DNA of 49,159 bases from positions 1-49,159 of the forward strand of contig CACIAP010000006.1 in assembly GCA_902584685.1 (NCBI GenBank). The letters are read 5' to 3'. The stretch comes from an uncultured Pelagibacteraceae bacterium. GTDB lineage: Bacteria > Pseudomonadota > Alphaproteobacteria > Pelagibacterales > Pelagibacteraceae. The position numbers and the translations under genes are program-made. The stretch's first letter is position 1. Every line of letters starts with the position of its first letter. This document shows, in pieces, positions 24,416 to 33,520 of this stretch. Under the pieces are notes generated by a model. The model searched no databases. It worked only from the letters and a program-made list of their open reading frames with translations, and had not been told where the DNA came from.

Positions 24416-25300
24416 TTACTGAAGTTCTATTTTGTTAAATTTCTTATAAATGAATCTTATATAAATATAATTTAATTTACATAAAAATAAATTTATGAGA
24501 TATGCCATTCCTATTTCAGGATTATTAAGCTCTCCTGTATATTTCGTATCAGATCTTAAATAAAACCTCTTAAAAAAATTTATTGATATTCCCCATTTTA
24601 ATATAAAAATTTTTGAACCTTTGCTTCCTGACTCTGTTTTAATTGTAGGGTGGTTTTTATAATTTCTAGTTACAATAGATCCAAAATGATAAACTTTACA
24701 ATTGTTAATACCTTTAAATATTCTAACACCCTCTTTCCAAAGTTTCATATTCAAATCTGGATCAGAACCTGTACCTGGATAATATTCTTCACTAAAACCA
24801 CCAATTTTATTCCACAAAGTTTTATGTATTAAATGAGGAGCCCAAGTAGAACCCTGAAAGTCATAATGATTAATACTTTGATAATTATCTAATAATTTGC
24901 TTTCATTAAAATTTTCTAGAGAATTTCCACAATCAAATTTTAATGGACCATTATTCATCATTATTCCGGATAAATAAAACTTATTATGACCAATTTTATC
25001 AATTTCATTTTTTAATGTGAGGTCCCACTTAGGACAAAAATAAAAATCGTCATGCGCATATAAAATAAAATCTTTTTTTGCTTTTTTTGAGGCCATATTC
25101 ATTCCCGCACAAATTCCAGCGTTATATTTTGTAAATGTATATTCAATTTTTTCTTTTTTTAGAAAATCTACAGTACCATCTTCACCTATATTAACATGAG
25201 GAATAATTTGATGACTATAACTTGAATTGTTTCTTAAACTTTTTATGCATAATCTTAAATATTCTAAATTATTTAATGTTGGTATAATGATTGAAAACAT
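24416..25300 (-). CDS. Glycosyltransferase family 2
   Basis: A 294-aa GT-A glycosyltransferase: FSIIIPTLNNLEYLRLCIKS at the N-terminus, the GICAGMNMASKKA loop, DDFYF at the metal site (YAHDDFYFCP), and the acceptor region GGFSEEYYPGTGSDPDLNMKLW with the catalytic acidic residues. The C-terminal 60 residues are hydrophobic and aromatic, probably membrane-contacting. It starts where the double glycosyltransferase gene ends. Confidence 0.88.
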   Translation of the reverse strand: MFSIIIPTLNNLEYLRLCIKSLRNNSSYSHQIIPHVNIGEDGTVDFLKKEKIEYTFTKYNAGICAGMNMASKKAKKDFILYAHDDFYFCPKWDLTLKNEIDKIGHNKFYLSGIMMNNGPLKFDCGNSLENFNESKLLDNYQSINHYDFQGSTWAPHLIHKTLWNKIGGFSEEYYPGTGSDPDLNMKLWKEGVRIFKGINNCKVYHFGSIVTRNYKNHPTIKTESGSKGSKIFILKWGISINFFKRFYLRSDTKYTGELNNPEIGMAYLINLFLCKLNYIYIRFIYKKFNKIELQ

Positions 25301-27412
25301 TTAAACGTTTTCCCAATAAAATTTCTTTTTAGACCCAAAAGTTTTGTTAATAATAAAATCGGCTACAACAGTTGAATTAAAGTATTTAAAATATTTGTCT
25401 CTCCCTTTTTTTGCAATTTTGCATCTTAATTTGTTATCGTTACTAAATTTGATGATTTTTGATGATAAATCTTTAATGTTTTTGTAAAGTACTATTTCAT
25501 CTTTATTAAAAAAATTTCCAATTTTTGTTTTTTCATCTACCATTACAAGTAATCCATTACCAATTAATTGAGCAAATCTATCACTAGAATAAAGTTCTGC
25601 TGGTTTTCCTTGACTCAAATTTAGACCAATTTTGGATTGAGAAATAGCTAATAGATAATTATCAGCCCAAACTGGCTGAACACCATTCATTCCATATAAA
25701 TCAAATCTTACATTTGGAGTAACCGAGATTAGTTTATTAATAAAATTTTCTCTTTGATCAAACTTACCTTTTTTCAACACTCCTCTGTGAACGCCATGAC
25801 TCATTGCAAAAAAAACGTCATTGTTAAAATTTTTATTTTTATAATTCTCTAGTTTTTCAAAAGATTCATCTACTGGATTTGGTATATAATAAACTTCATA
25901 CTTGGAAGGAATATTGAGAGATCTTGGTTCTGTAGTACAAAAACTTGCATCCATCATATCTATTTTATCTAAAAATCTTTTTTTATTACTCAACCACTGA
26001 GTATCCATTCTATCTAAAAACCATTGAGCTATTTTTATATTTGGATAGTTTTTTTTAATAAAAATTAAAGTTTCTTTTTTTATTAAGTCAGCATGACCAA
26101 GAATAATTATATCAGGAACGTAATTGCTTATTACTTCAATTAATTTATTATTTAACCTTTTTGAGCCATTAATATCATTTAAACTTCTATAATAACTGAC
26201 AATATCTCTATCGCTAAATTCTAAAACACTATGATTTAATCTTATAAGGCCATTATTAATTCTTTTTCCAGTATTATAAAATAACCTTCCATTATGTCTC
26301 TCATTAAAGTTGGTAACATGTAATATTTTTAATTTTTTAAGTTTAAACGAACCATTTAAAGTTAATTTAAAGTTTGCAATTTTTTCTCGGTAATTATCTA
26401 TTTTTTTACTAATGTATTCATCCGTTAAATAAAAGTTTTTTAGTGATGATTTTTGCAAAATAATTCTTTGTTTTTTATTTATTATTAATTTATTGATAGC
26501 ATTGTATAAATTTTTTATAGTTAGGTTTCTCACAATTATTCCATTTGTGATTGTCTCTGGAAGCCCTCCTCTATTTGATACAATTACAGCACAACCTCGA
26601 CTTGATGCCTCTAAACTTGTTCTGCCGAAGGGCTCTTCCCACCTTGAGCATGCAACTGCTATACTTGTTTTTTTGAAAACATTTAAAACTTTTGAATGAT
26701 TTTGAAAACCTAAAACTTTTAAATTTTTATGATTAAATATTAATTTTTCTCTTGGTTCGTCACCTATGACTATCGATTTCCAATCTTTGTGTTTATCTAA
26801 TATTTTAAGAATTGACCTTCCAAACAAATCATATCCTTTTGCTGAGTTAAGTTTTCCAACAAAAGTAATTAATTTTTCTTTTTTATGAATATTTACCTCA
26901 TCTTTATTTATAGATTGATGAATAACCTCTAATTTTTCTGATTTATGATAAAATTTATCAAGTTTTTTTAAAAATTGTTTCTTAGACCATTCGCTATTAA
27001 ATATTATTTTGGCACAATTTCTAATTAATTCTTTTCTTTCAAGAGGTGTTTTTGAACCTATCATCGATATAGGGTCATTATGAAAATATAAAACTTTTTT
27101 TGTGTTTAATGAATTGAGGAATTCAATATAATTTGGTCTATTATGTATTTCAATGATATCTGTATTTTGACTTATGTGTAATTGAACAAATTTATTAACA
27201 TAGTCTCGTGTTTGACTTTTTAAAAAACTTTTTTTTAATTCAATATTTACGTAGTTATCAGAAAATTTTTCTTTTAAATTGGTAGAACCATATACTGTGA
27301 TTTGTTTCTTATAACTACTTAATTTATTCATAGAGTTAATAAACAACGAGACTGCTCCTGGGTATAAAGGTGAAAAATTTTCCTTATAAGGTAAAAGAAT
27401 AGAAATTTTCAT
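25301..27412 (-). CDS. Double glycosyltransferase (GT4 domain fused to CgeB-like domain)
   Basis: This 703-aa protein joins two GT-B enzymes. The first (about residues 1-345) is GT4-like with FHNDPISMIGSKTPLER-type acceptor region, FVGKLNSAKGYDLF and the EEPFGRTSLEASSRG donor-binding motif. The second (about 365-700) starts KILHVTNFNERHNG and has PNPVDESF, the GVHRGVLKKG loop and SSDRFAQLIGNGLLVMVD, as in CgeB-type glycosyltransferases. One chain could add two successive sugars. It overlaps the GIY-YIG gene start-side by 29 bp. Confidence 0.85.
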   Translation of the reverse strand: MKISILLPYKENFSPLYPGAVSLFINSMNKLSSYKKQITVYGSTNLKEKFSDNYVNIELKKSFLKSQTRDYVNKFVQLHISQNTDIIEIHNRPNYIEFLNSLNTKKVLYFHNDPISMIGSKTPLERKELIRNCAKIIFNSEWSKKQFLKKLDKFYHKSEKLEVIHQSINKDEVNIHKKEKLITFVGKLNSAKGYDLFGRSILKILDKHKDWKSIVIGDEPREKLIFNHKNLKVLGFQNHSKVLNVFKKTSIAVACSRWEEPFGRTSLEASSRGCAVIVSNRGGLPETITNGIIVRNLTIKNLYNAINKLIINKKQRIILQKSSLKNFYLTDEYISKKIDNYREKIANFKLTLNGSFKLKKLKILHVTNFNERHNGRLFYNTGKRINNGLIRLNHSVLEFSDRDIVSYYRSLNDINGSKRLNNKLIEVISNYVPDIIILGHADLIKKETLIFIKKNYPNIKIAQWFLDRMDTQWLSNKKRFLDKIDMMDASFCTTEPRSLNIPSKYEVYYIPNPVDESFEKLENYKNKNFNNDVFFAMSHGVHRGVLKKGKFDQRENFINKLISVTPNVRFDLYGMNGVQPVWADNYLLAISQSKIGLNLSQGKPAELYSSDRFAQLIGNGLLVMVDEKTKIGNFFNKDEIVLYKNIKDLSSKIIKFSNDNKLRCKIAKKGRDKYFKYFNSTVVADFIINKTFGSKKKFYWENV

Positions 27413-27668
27413 TTTTTAAATTAAAATTTAATTTAATTTTCTCCCTTTTTTTTTTGTCTTTTTTGAGACGATATTCCTCTTTTAAGGCTTTTGATTTAGA
27501 ATTGTAAGATTTTTTATAAGCTAAAAACCATTTTTTTCCCCTCGTATATTTAGCTCCTTTTGATGAATTGTGAAGATTAATCCTTCTTTTAAGGTCATTT
27601 GTAATCCCAACATAAGAAAAAAGCTTACCGTATTTTTTGGATACTAATAAATAAACAAAATATTTCAT
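27384..27668 (-). CDS. GIY-YIG domain protein
   Basis: A 94-aa single-domain nuclease-like protein of the UPF0213/YhbQ type: FVYLLVSKKYG, YVGITNDLKRRINLHN with the catalytic tyrosine and arginine, AKYTRGKKWFLAYKK, and the glutamate in ALKEEYRLKKDKK. Such proteins are common near island ends and may act in DNA repair or recombination. The start codon is 2 nt after the encoded CCA of tRNA-Glu, leaving no room for a ribosome-binding site outside the tRNA. Its end overlaps the double glycosyltransferase by 29 bp. Confidence 0.88.
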   Translation of the reverse strand: MKYFVYLLVSKKYGKLFSYVGITNDLKRRINLHNSSKGAKYTRGKKWFLAYKKSYNSKSKALKEEYRLKKDKKKREKIKLNFNLKNENFYSFTL

Positions 27669-27670
27669 TG

Positions 27671-27745
27671 TGGCGGTCCCTAGGGGAATCGAACCCCTCT
27701 TTCATGGATGAAAACCATGTGTCCTAACCGATAGACGAAGGGACC
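27671..27745 (-). tRNA. tRNA-Glu (UUC)
   Basis: A full cloverleaf of 75 nt with encoded CCA. The acceptor stem GGUCCCU pairs with AGGGACC, the anticodon loop is UUUUCAU (anticodon UUC) between CAUGG and CCAUG, and the T-loop is GGGGUUCGAUUCCCC. It marks the boundary between the accessory island and recJ. Confidence 0.97.
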
Positions 27746-27758
27746 AAATTTTATTCCT

Positions 27759-27785
27759 TTTAGAGTAAAAAAAAAAATTAATCAA
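27759..27785 (-). promoter_or_regulatory. Candidate tRNA-Glu promoter
   Basis: On the minus strand TTGATT (27780-27785) and TCTAAA (27759-27764) are spaced by 15 nt and lie 14 nt before the tRNA, in the only gap between recJ and tRNA-Glu. The match is weak, but position supports it. Confidence 0.35.
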
Positions 27786-27789
27786 GTTT

Positions 27790-29472
27790 TTAAGACTTTA
27801 GAATTATATCAATTACTCTTAATTCTATTTTCTTCTTATTATTCCAATTATTTTCAATTATACAACCAATTAAATCAAATTCTTTTTTAAAATTTAATAA
27901 GTAATTACCAAGTTCAGAATTGACGCAGTCGAAACCAATACTTTTAATAGTTCTTCCACTTTTATTTTTAAAGATATTTTGAACATGACGGTCATTAACG
28001 ATTTCAGATTTAATTGATTTTAAATTTTTAAAATAAAAAATTGGTTCAGGGTTACTCTTTCCAAACGGTTCTAAAGATTTTAACTCGCTGATAATTGAGC
28101 TATTCTTTTTAGGTAAAACTGCAAAGGTATCAAAATAAGAATAATTTCTTATATCTAGACTCTCAAATTCTTTGTTAATAAACTCTTCTATATCCAAAAG
28201 TCGTTCTTTTTTAGCAGAAAACCCCCCTGCCTCTTCATGACCACCGCCAGAAATAATCAATTTATTTTCAATTAATTTATTAATAGTCTTGTTAATATTA
28301 ATATTATTTTGAGATCTAATTGAACATTTTAACAAATCATGTGACTCAGTTACTACAAAACATGGTTTACTGAATATTTGTGATAATTTTGATGCAATAA
28401 TACCTATTATACCCTCATGAAATTCTTTATTAAAAACAAATATAATATTTCTATTATTATACTTTTTTATATCTATTAAATCCAAGTTTTTTTGCTCAAT
28501 TTTTTTTCTGGTTAAATTATTGTTATTAATTTTGTTTATAATATTATTAATTTTTTTATCATCTTGTGTGAGGAATAGTTCAACCACATCATCTGCTTTA
28601 GCCATTCTCCCAGAAGAATTTATTAATGGTCCTATTCTAAATCCAATATCCTGGTAATTTAATTTTTTTTTAAGATTACCAATTAGCTTTTTTAATCCTT
28701 TATTTTTAATAAATAATTTTTTAAAGCCAATTGTTAAAATTTTTCTATTAAAACCTTTAAGTGGCATTACATCACAGATGGTAGATATTAAACAAAAAAT
28801 GAAATATTCATTCAAACTAAATTTAGAATTAATCTTTTTGTTAATTAAGTCGACTAAGAAAAAAGTTAAGGTTGCCGTACATACATTATTGTCATTAATT
28901 TGAGTCTTTTTTTTTAGAGGATTTATAAGTATATCTGATTTTGGTATATCAAAGTTATTTATGATGTGATGGTCTATTATAATTGTGTTTATATTCTTTG
29001 ACTTTAAATAAGTAATTACATCATGAGAGTTTGATCCACAATCTAAAAAAATTATATTATCTATTTCTTTTTCTAAATTTTGATCTATTAATCTTATATT
29101 TGGACCATAACCATCTATAAATCTGTCTGGAATTATATATTTAAATGGATGATTTAAGTATCTAAAGAAGCTTGATAAAATTGTTATTGAAGAAATTCCA
29201 TCGACATCATAATCACCAAATATTAAGGTTTTTTGTTTATTTCTTATGATATTAATAAGCATTTCAGACGCTGATAAAAAGTCTTTATCTTTAGAAAAGA
29301 TATTTAGATTATTATTGTTAGCTTCTTTAATCAAAATATCTTCTTTATTGAAATTGCGAGTTAAATAAAATTTCGATAAATTCTCTGAAATCTCAAAGTC
29401 GCTGGAATATTTATCTATCAAACGTTTGGGTATTTTGTATTCTTTCCACTCTTTACCGGAAATAGATATCAT
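27790..29472 (-). CDS. recJ: Single-stranded-DNA-specific exonuclease RecJ
   Basis: RecJ degrades ssDNA 5' to 3' in recombination and mismatch repair. The 560-aa protein carries the DHH-phosphoesterase motifs: LIFGDYDVDGISS (about residue 90), FLDCGSNS, IIIDHHII, and the DHHA1 motif SGGGHEEAGGFSA, plus RIGPLINSSGRM between them. Its start overlaps the end of glpX by 4 bp. glpX-recJ is a conserved alphaproteobacterial pair, usually preceded by hom. Confidence 0.95.
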   Translation of the reverse strand: MISISGKEWKEYKIPKRLIDKYSSDFEISENLSKFYLTRNFNKEDILIKEANNNNLNIFSKDKDFLSASEMLINIIRNKQKTLIFGDYDVDGISSITILSSFFRYLNHPFKYIIPDRFIDGYGPNIRLIDQNLEKEIDNIIFLDCGSNSHDVITYLKSKNINTIIIDHHIINNFDIPKSDILINPLKKKTQINDNNVCTATLTFFLVDLINKKINSKFSLNEYFIFCLISTICDVMPLKGFNRKILTIGFKKLFIKNKGLKKLIGNLKKKLNYQDIGFRIGPLINSSGRMAKADDVVELFLTQDDKKINNIINKINNNNLTRKKIEQKNLDLIDIKKYNNRNIIFVFNKEFHEGIIGIIASKLSQIFSKPCFVVTESHDLLKCSIRSQNNININKTINKLIENKLIISGGGHEEAGGFSAKKERLLDIEEFINKEFESLDIRNYSYFDTFAVLPKKNSSIISELKSLEPFGKSNPEPIFYFKNLKSIKSEIVNDRHVQNIFKNKSGRTIKSIGFDCVNSELGNYLLNFKKEFDLIGCIIENNWNNKKKIELRVIDIILKS

Positions 29473-30422
29473 TTTATTATATCTATTTCTCCAGTTACAA
29501 TTTTCTTCATGTTCTGACTTTTGTGAGTTATCAGGGTGTTTACAAACATTTTATTATTTCTTAAATCTAATCCATTGACTAGATCACCTTTTGTAATTCC
29601 AGATGCGCAAAATAAACTGTCTCCTTTTATAATTTCATCAAGCTTGTATTTCTTATCAAAATCCTTGATTCCCATTTTATTTGCCCTTTTTTTTAATTCG
29701 TCTGTATCAAATATAAATCTTCCCTGAAAACCACAATCATAAGCATCTAAAGCTGAAGCAGCTAATACTCCCTCAGGTCCTCCACCTGTGCCTATGAATA
29801 AATCAATATTATGTTTTTCCTCTGTCACCAATAAAGCTCCTGAAACATCTCCATCAGAAATAAGTTTTACATTTATATTTAAAGATTTTGCCTCATCAAT
29901 GATTTTTTTATGTCTTGGTCTATCTAGCACGCAAATTCTTAAACTTTCAAATTTTTTATTTTTTGAGTCAGCTAAATTTGATAAATTTTTCTTTAATGTA
30001 AAATCTAAATCGATTGCACTTTTATCAATGCCATGAGGGTATGAAATTTTTTCCATATACGATTCTGGAGCGTGAAATAAATCATTCTTATTCGAAATTG
30101 CTATTACTGAAATTGCCCCTGGTAAATTTTTTGCTGCAAAATTAGTTCCTTCGAGTGGATCGACTGCGATATCAAGCTCAGGTCCATTTTTAGTACCAAC
30201 TTTTTCTCCTATATATAACATCGGTGCTTCATCCATTTCGCCCTCACCAATTACAATATTTCCTTTGATATTCATTTTATTCAAGTTAGTTCTCATTGAA
30301 TTAGTTGCTGCTTCATCTGCAGCGATTTTATTATTTTTTCCTAAGTGAGGGTAAACAGATATAGCAGCTTCTTGTGTAATTTTTATTAATTGATCCTGAT
30401 AAAATTTATCAATATCCATCAA
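29469..30422 (-). CDS. glpX: Fructose-1,6-bisphosphatase, class II
   Basis: GlpX hydrolyses fructose 1,6-bisphosphate in gluconeogenesis. The 317-aa sequence has AADEAATNSMR, the metal site IGEGEMDEAPMLYIGEKVG (core GEGEMDEAPML), VDPLEGTNFAAKN, SDGDVSGAL and FIGTGGGPEGVLAA. It overlaps sbmA-like upstream and recJ downstream by 4 bp each, so the three are likely one operon. Confidence 0.95.
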   Translation of the reverse strand: MMDIDKFYQDQLIKITQEAAISVYPHLGKNNKIAADEAATNSMRTNLNKMNIKGNIVIGEGEMDEAPMLYIGEKVGTKNGPELDIAVDPLEGTNFAAKNLPGAISVIAISNKNDLFHAPESYMEKISYPHGIDKSAIDLDFTLKKNLSNLADSKNKKFESLRICVLDRPRHKKIIDEAKSLNINVKLISDGDVSGALLVTEEKHNIDLFIGTGGGPEGVLAASALDAYDCGFQGRFIFDTDELKKRANKMGIKDFDKKYKLDEIIKGDSLFCASGITKGDLVNGLDLRNNKMFVNTLITHKSQNMKKIVTGEIDIIK

Positions 30423-31411
30423 ATCTTTTCTTGTTCAATAGAGGCTCTTTCTAATTTACTTTCAAACTCAGATAATCTTCTTTGCACCGATATTAATTCT
30501 ACTATAATTGGCCAGCTTCTAACTAAATATTGCAGCGAATTCTCTACTTTATTAAAAGCCCTTGCGATTTGTTGCACAAAACCAAGAGTTATTGCACCAG
30601 TAACAATAGTAGGAGCCAAAGCTAAATAAGGAACAATAACCATACCTTGGAGGTAACTCCACTTAACAGCATTAAAATAAAGGTAATGAAAATACATTTT
30701 AAAATGTATTTTTCTAACGTTTCCATATAATGAGTCTACATTACTAATTCCTGCTCTTTTTACGTTATCTTCACCCAATACTAATTCTTTTCTGTATGCG
30801 GCTTCTTCTTTTTGAATATCATATTCAATTCCAGGTAATTTGAAGCCAACAGCGGCCAACAATACTGTTCCTCCTAGTGCAGAAATTATAGCCACCCAAA
30901 CTAAGGCATGATTAACTTCTCCAAAAAAAGGAAGCATTGTTATTTGTTTTGATAGGCCCCATAAAATTGGTAAAAAAGCAATTAACGTCATCAAACTTCT
31001 TAATAATTCAACTCCAAGTCCCTCCATTATTCTGGCAAACTTAAGAGTATCTTCTTGAACTCTTTGAGATGCGCCTTCAGTCAATCTAGCCTTTGACCAG
31101 TTCTCATGGTAATAATCAGCCATTGCTGTTCTCCATCTAAATGTCCAATGACTTGTGAAGTAATCAGTTGCAACAGAAATTACCATCCACACACCCGCAA
31201 TTTTAGCAAAGGTTAAGAGATATGATATAAATTCTTTTTCAGTAACTGAATTTGGTGTTGTTAAGGCCTTTTGCAAAGTATCATAAAATTCTCCAAACCA
31301 TTCATTTATCATAACATCAAGTTGTACTTGGTACCATGTAGAAACAAGGATCAATAAAGATCCAAAAATACTCCAAGATGACCATCTTTTATTTGTAAAA
31401 AATTTAAACAT
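30419..31411 (-). CDS. SbmA/BacA-like transporter, short form
   Basis: A 330-aa inner-membrane protein related to SbmA/BacA, peptide importers that use the proton gradient and lack an ATPase domain. FFTNKRWSSWSIFGS, VQVQLDVMINEWFGEFYD-like start (QLDVMINEWFGEFYD), RWRTAMADYYHENW, EGASQRVQEDTLKFA and PGIEYDIQKEEAAYRKELV are family signatures. It lacks roughly 70 N-terminal residues present in E. coli SbmA, so one helix is missing; short forms are frequent in alphaproteobacteria. It follows the NDUFS4-like gene without a gap. Confidence 0.85.
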   Translation of the reverse strand: MFKFFTNKRWSSWSIFGSLLILVSTWYQVQLDVMINEWFGEFYDTLQKALTTPNSVTEKEFISYLLTFAKIAGVWMVISVATDYFTSHWTFRWRTAMADYYHENWSKARLTEGASQRVQEDTLKFARIMEGLGVELLRSLMTLIAFLPILWGLSKQITMLPFFGEVNHALVWVAIISALGGTVLLAAVGFKLPGIEYDIQKEEAAYRKELVLGEDNVKRAGISNVDSLYGNVRKIHFKMYFHYLYFNAVKWSYLQGMVIVPYLALAPTIVTGAITLGFVQQIARAFNKVENSLQYLVRSWPIIVELISVQRRLSEFESKLERASIEQEKI

Positions 31412-31696
31412 TTATTTTAAAAAGTTATCTGCGTAAGATTTTTTAACAATCGATCTTTTATTTGGTTCAATTACTATATAATTTATCTTATTTTTCTTCG
31501 CATAATCTATTGCTTCATCTTTAGTAGTAAACGACATTTTAATCTCTGATAATGTGTTTGAAGAACTTTGCCAACCCATTAAGGGGTTTATTTGCTCATT
31601 ATGCACAATATATTCTAATACCCATTCTTTTGTATTCATAAACCCAGATTGCATAGAGCTTTTTGTTGGTTTGTAAATTTTAGCTTTTTTTTTCAT
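31412..31696 (-). CDS. NDUFS4-like NADH dehydrogenase (complex I) accessory subunit
   Basis: This 94-aa protein belongs to the ETC complex I subunit family, the bacterial relatives of mitochondrial NDUFS4, which stabilise the NADH-oxidising arm. It shows KIYKPTKSSMQSG, WVLEYI, NPLMGWQSSSNT, FTTKDEAIDYAKKNKI and a final KKSYADNFLK. ATG 31696 is chosen because upstream codons read into tRNA-Pro. The start is only 4 nt after the tRNA CCA, so the mRNA may be leaderless once the tRNA is cut out. Confidence 0.9.
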   Translation of the reverse strand: MKKKAKIYKPTKSSMQSGFMNTKEWVLEYIVHNEQINPLMGWQSSSNTLSEIKMSFTTKDEAIDYAKKNKINYIVIEPNKRSIVKKSYADNFLK

Positions 31697-31700
31697 AATA

Positions 31701-31777
<77 letters not shown>

Positions 31778-31787
31778 AATTTGAATA

Positions 31788-31815
31788 CTATTACAGTAGA
31801 TATTAGCTTTTTCAA
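31788..31815 (-). promoter_or_regulatory. Candidate tRNA-Pro promoter
   Basis: On the minus strand TTGAAA (31810-31815) and TAATAG (31788-31793) are 16 nt apart and end 11 bp before the tRNA. It would also drive the downstream NDUFS4-like, sbmA-like, glpX and recJ genes if transcription continues. Confidence 0.4.
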
Positions 31816-31872
31816 AGGATAAAGGAGCGCAAATTTAAAAGAAATTTAATAAAAATCTGGTATATAAGAGTT

Positions 31873-32337
31873 ATGATTATTGTTTGTCCCTCATGTGGTA
31901 AAAATTTTAACGTAAGAGAGGATCAAATTCCTGATAAAGGAAGACTATTGCAGTGTAGTAACTGTAAACATGAATGGTTTTACACCAAAAATACATTTCC
32001 CGTTGATGATAAAAAAGATGAACTATCTAATGATGAATTAACGCAAGAGTCTTTTGGTATTTTAGACGAGGAAGAGGTTCAGTATGATGAAGAAATTGTT
32101 GAAGATAAAACAATTGAATTAGAAAAACCTAAAACTAGTAAAAAACAGAAAGGCAAATCATTTAATTTCTTTAAGCTTCTTTTGGTATTTATTATTTCTT
32201 TTGTTGCTTTCATTTTGATAGTAGATACTTTTATAGTACAAATTTCTGAATACGTACCCTTTGCAGAAAAATATTTAGACAATTTGTATCAGTCTTTAAT
32301 AGATATTTCTCTTTTTTTTCAAAATTTGATAAAATAA
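31873..32337 (+). CDS. MJ0042-type zinc-ribbon membrane protein
   Basis: A 154-aa protein with an N-terminal zinc ribbon CPSCGKNF...CSNCKHEW (C5, C8, C28, C31), an acidic middle region rich in Glu and Asp (about residues 45-90), and one transmembrane helix (about 104-125: LLLVFIISFVAFILIV) before a short C-terminal tail. Proteins of this build are common in alphaproteobacteria, but their role is not known. It lies 3 bp before nhaA. Confidence 0.82.
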   Translation: MIIVCPSCGKNFNVREDQIPDKGRLLQCSNCKHEWFYTKNTFPVDDKKDELSNDELTQESFGILDEEEVQYDEEIVEDKTIELEKPKTSKKQKGKSFNFFKLLLVFIISFVAFILIVDTFIVQISEYVPFAEKYLDNLYQSLIDISLFFQNLIK

Positions 32338-32340
32338 TTT

Positions 32341-33516
32341 ATGCTTAAATATATTTCCTCACCATTTAAGTGGTTTTTTAAATTAGAAGCCGCAAGCGGT
32401 CTGGTCTTGCTTATTAGTGCAATCTTAGCACTAATTATAAGCAATTCTGATTTATCTAGTCTTTATTTTGAAATATTAAACAAATATCTATTTGTTGGTA
32501 TAAATAATTTTGGACTAAAATTATCTGTCTTGCATTGGATTAATGATGCTTTAATGGCAATCTTCTTTTTTTTCGTAACACTTGAAATAAAAAGAGAATT
32601 TTTACAAGGAGAACTTTCAAATATCAAACAAGCATTGCTACCGATAATAGCCGCTGTAGGTGGAATGGTTGTTCCTGCATTATTCTATGTAGTAATAAAT
32701 TTTGGAGATCCTGAAACTATTAATGGTTGGGCTATACCTTCGGCAACAGATATTGCTTTTTCATTAGGTGTTTTATCTCTTTTAGGTAAAAGAGTTCCTT
32801 TATCATTAAAAGTTTTTCTTACAGCATTAGCAATCATAGATGATTTAGGCGCAATATTAATTATAGCTTTATTTTATTCTGGTGACTTAAATATAATGTA
32901 TTTATCTCTAATGCTAGTAGCATTTATAATTTTATTAGTAATAAATAAATTTAACATAAAAGTATTCTTCCCATATTTACTAATTGGACTTTTGTTGTGG
33001 GATTTTACTCATAATTCAGGAATACACGCTACTATAGCTGGTGTTTTACTTGCAATGACTATTCCACACAGAAAAAAAGAGAAAGACTTTTCATTATTAA
33101 TAAAGATTGAGCATGCAATTAGTCCTTATGTTGCATTTGGGATAATGCCTTTGTTTGCTTTTGCTAATGCTGGAGTGTCTTTAGAAGGATTATCTCTTTC
33201 ATCTTTATTAGACAAAGTACCATTAGGTATAGTATTAGGTTTATTTGTTGGTAAACAATTAGGAGTTTTTGTTTTTTCTTATGTATCTATTAAATTAAAG
33301 ATAGCTCAAATGCCAGGTAACTCGAGCTGGTATAATTTTTATGGTGTTGGCATACTAACTGGAATTGGATTTACTATGAGTTTATTTGTTGGAAATTTAG
33401 CATTCGTTGAAAATGCTCAATATATGGATGGAGTAAAGATTGGTGTTTTAACAGGATCTTTACTTTCGACATTGGCAGGATATTTTTTAATATTACTTAC
33501 ACCTGATAAAAGGTAA
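32341..33516 (+). CDS. nhaA: Na+/H+ antiporter NhaA
   Basis: NhaA exports sodium in exchange for protons across the inner membrane, apt for a marine cell. The 391-aa protein has about 12 helices. The ion-binding aspartate pair is in LAIIDDLGAILI, and ATDIAFSLGVLSLLG, HATIAGVLLAMTIPH and GIGFTMSLFVGNLAF are family signatures. It starts 3 bp after the zinc-ribbon gene and 4 bp before the peroxidase gene. Confidence 0.95.
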   Translation: MLKYISSPFKWFFKLEAASGLVLLISAILALIISNSDLSSLYFEILNKYLFVGINNFGLKLSVLHWINDALMAIFFFFVTLEIKREFLQGELSNIKQALLPIIAAVGGMVVPALFYVVINFGDPETINGWAIPSATDIAFSLGVLSLLGKRVPLSLKVFLTALAIIDDLGAILIIALFYSGDLNIMYLSLMLVAFIILLVINKFNIKVFFPYLLIGLLLWDFTHNSGIHATIAGVLLAMTIPHRKKEKDFSLLIKIEHAISPYVAFGIMPLFAFANAGVSLEGLSLSSLLDKVPLGIVLGLFVGKQLGVFVFSYVSIKLKIAQMPGNSSWYNFYGVGILTGIGFTMSLFVGNLAFVENAQYMDGVKIGVLTGSLLSTLAGYFLILLTPDKR

Positions 33517-33520
33517 CATT

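Noticed and set aside
18804-27745. Direct-repeat attachment sites formed by a tRNA-Glu 3'-end duplication
   Set aside because: I looked for a second copy of the tRNA-Glu T-arm/acceptor sequence near the recombinase; only a chance GAGGGGT match near 19084 was seen.
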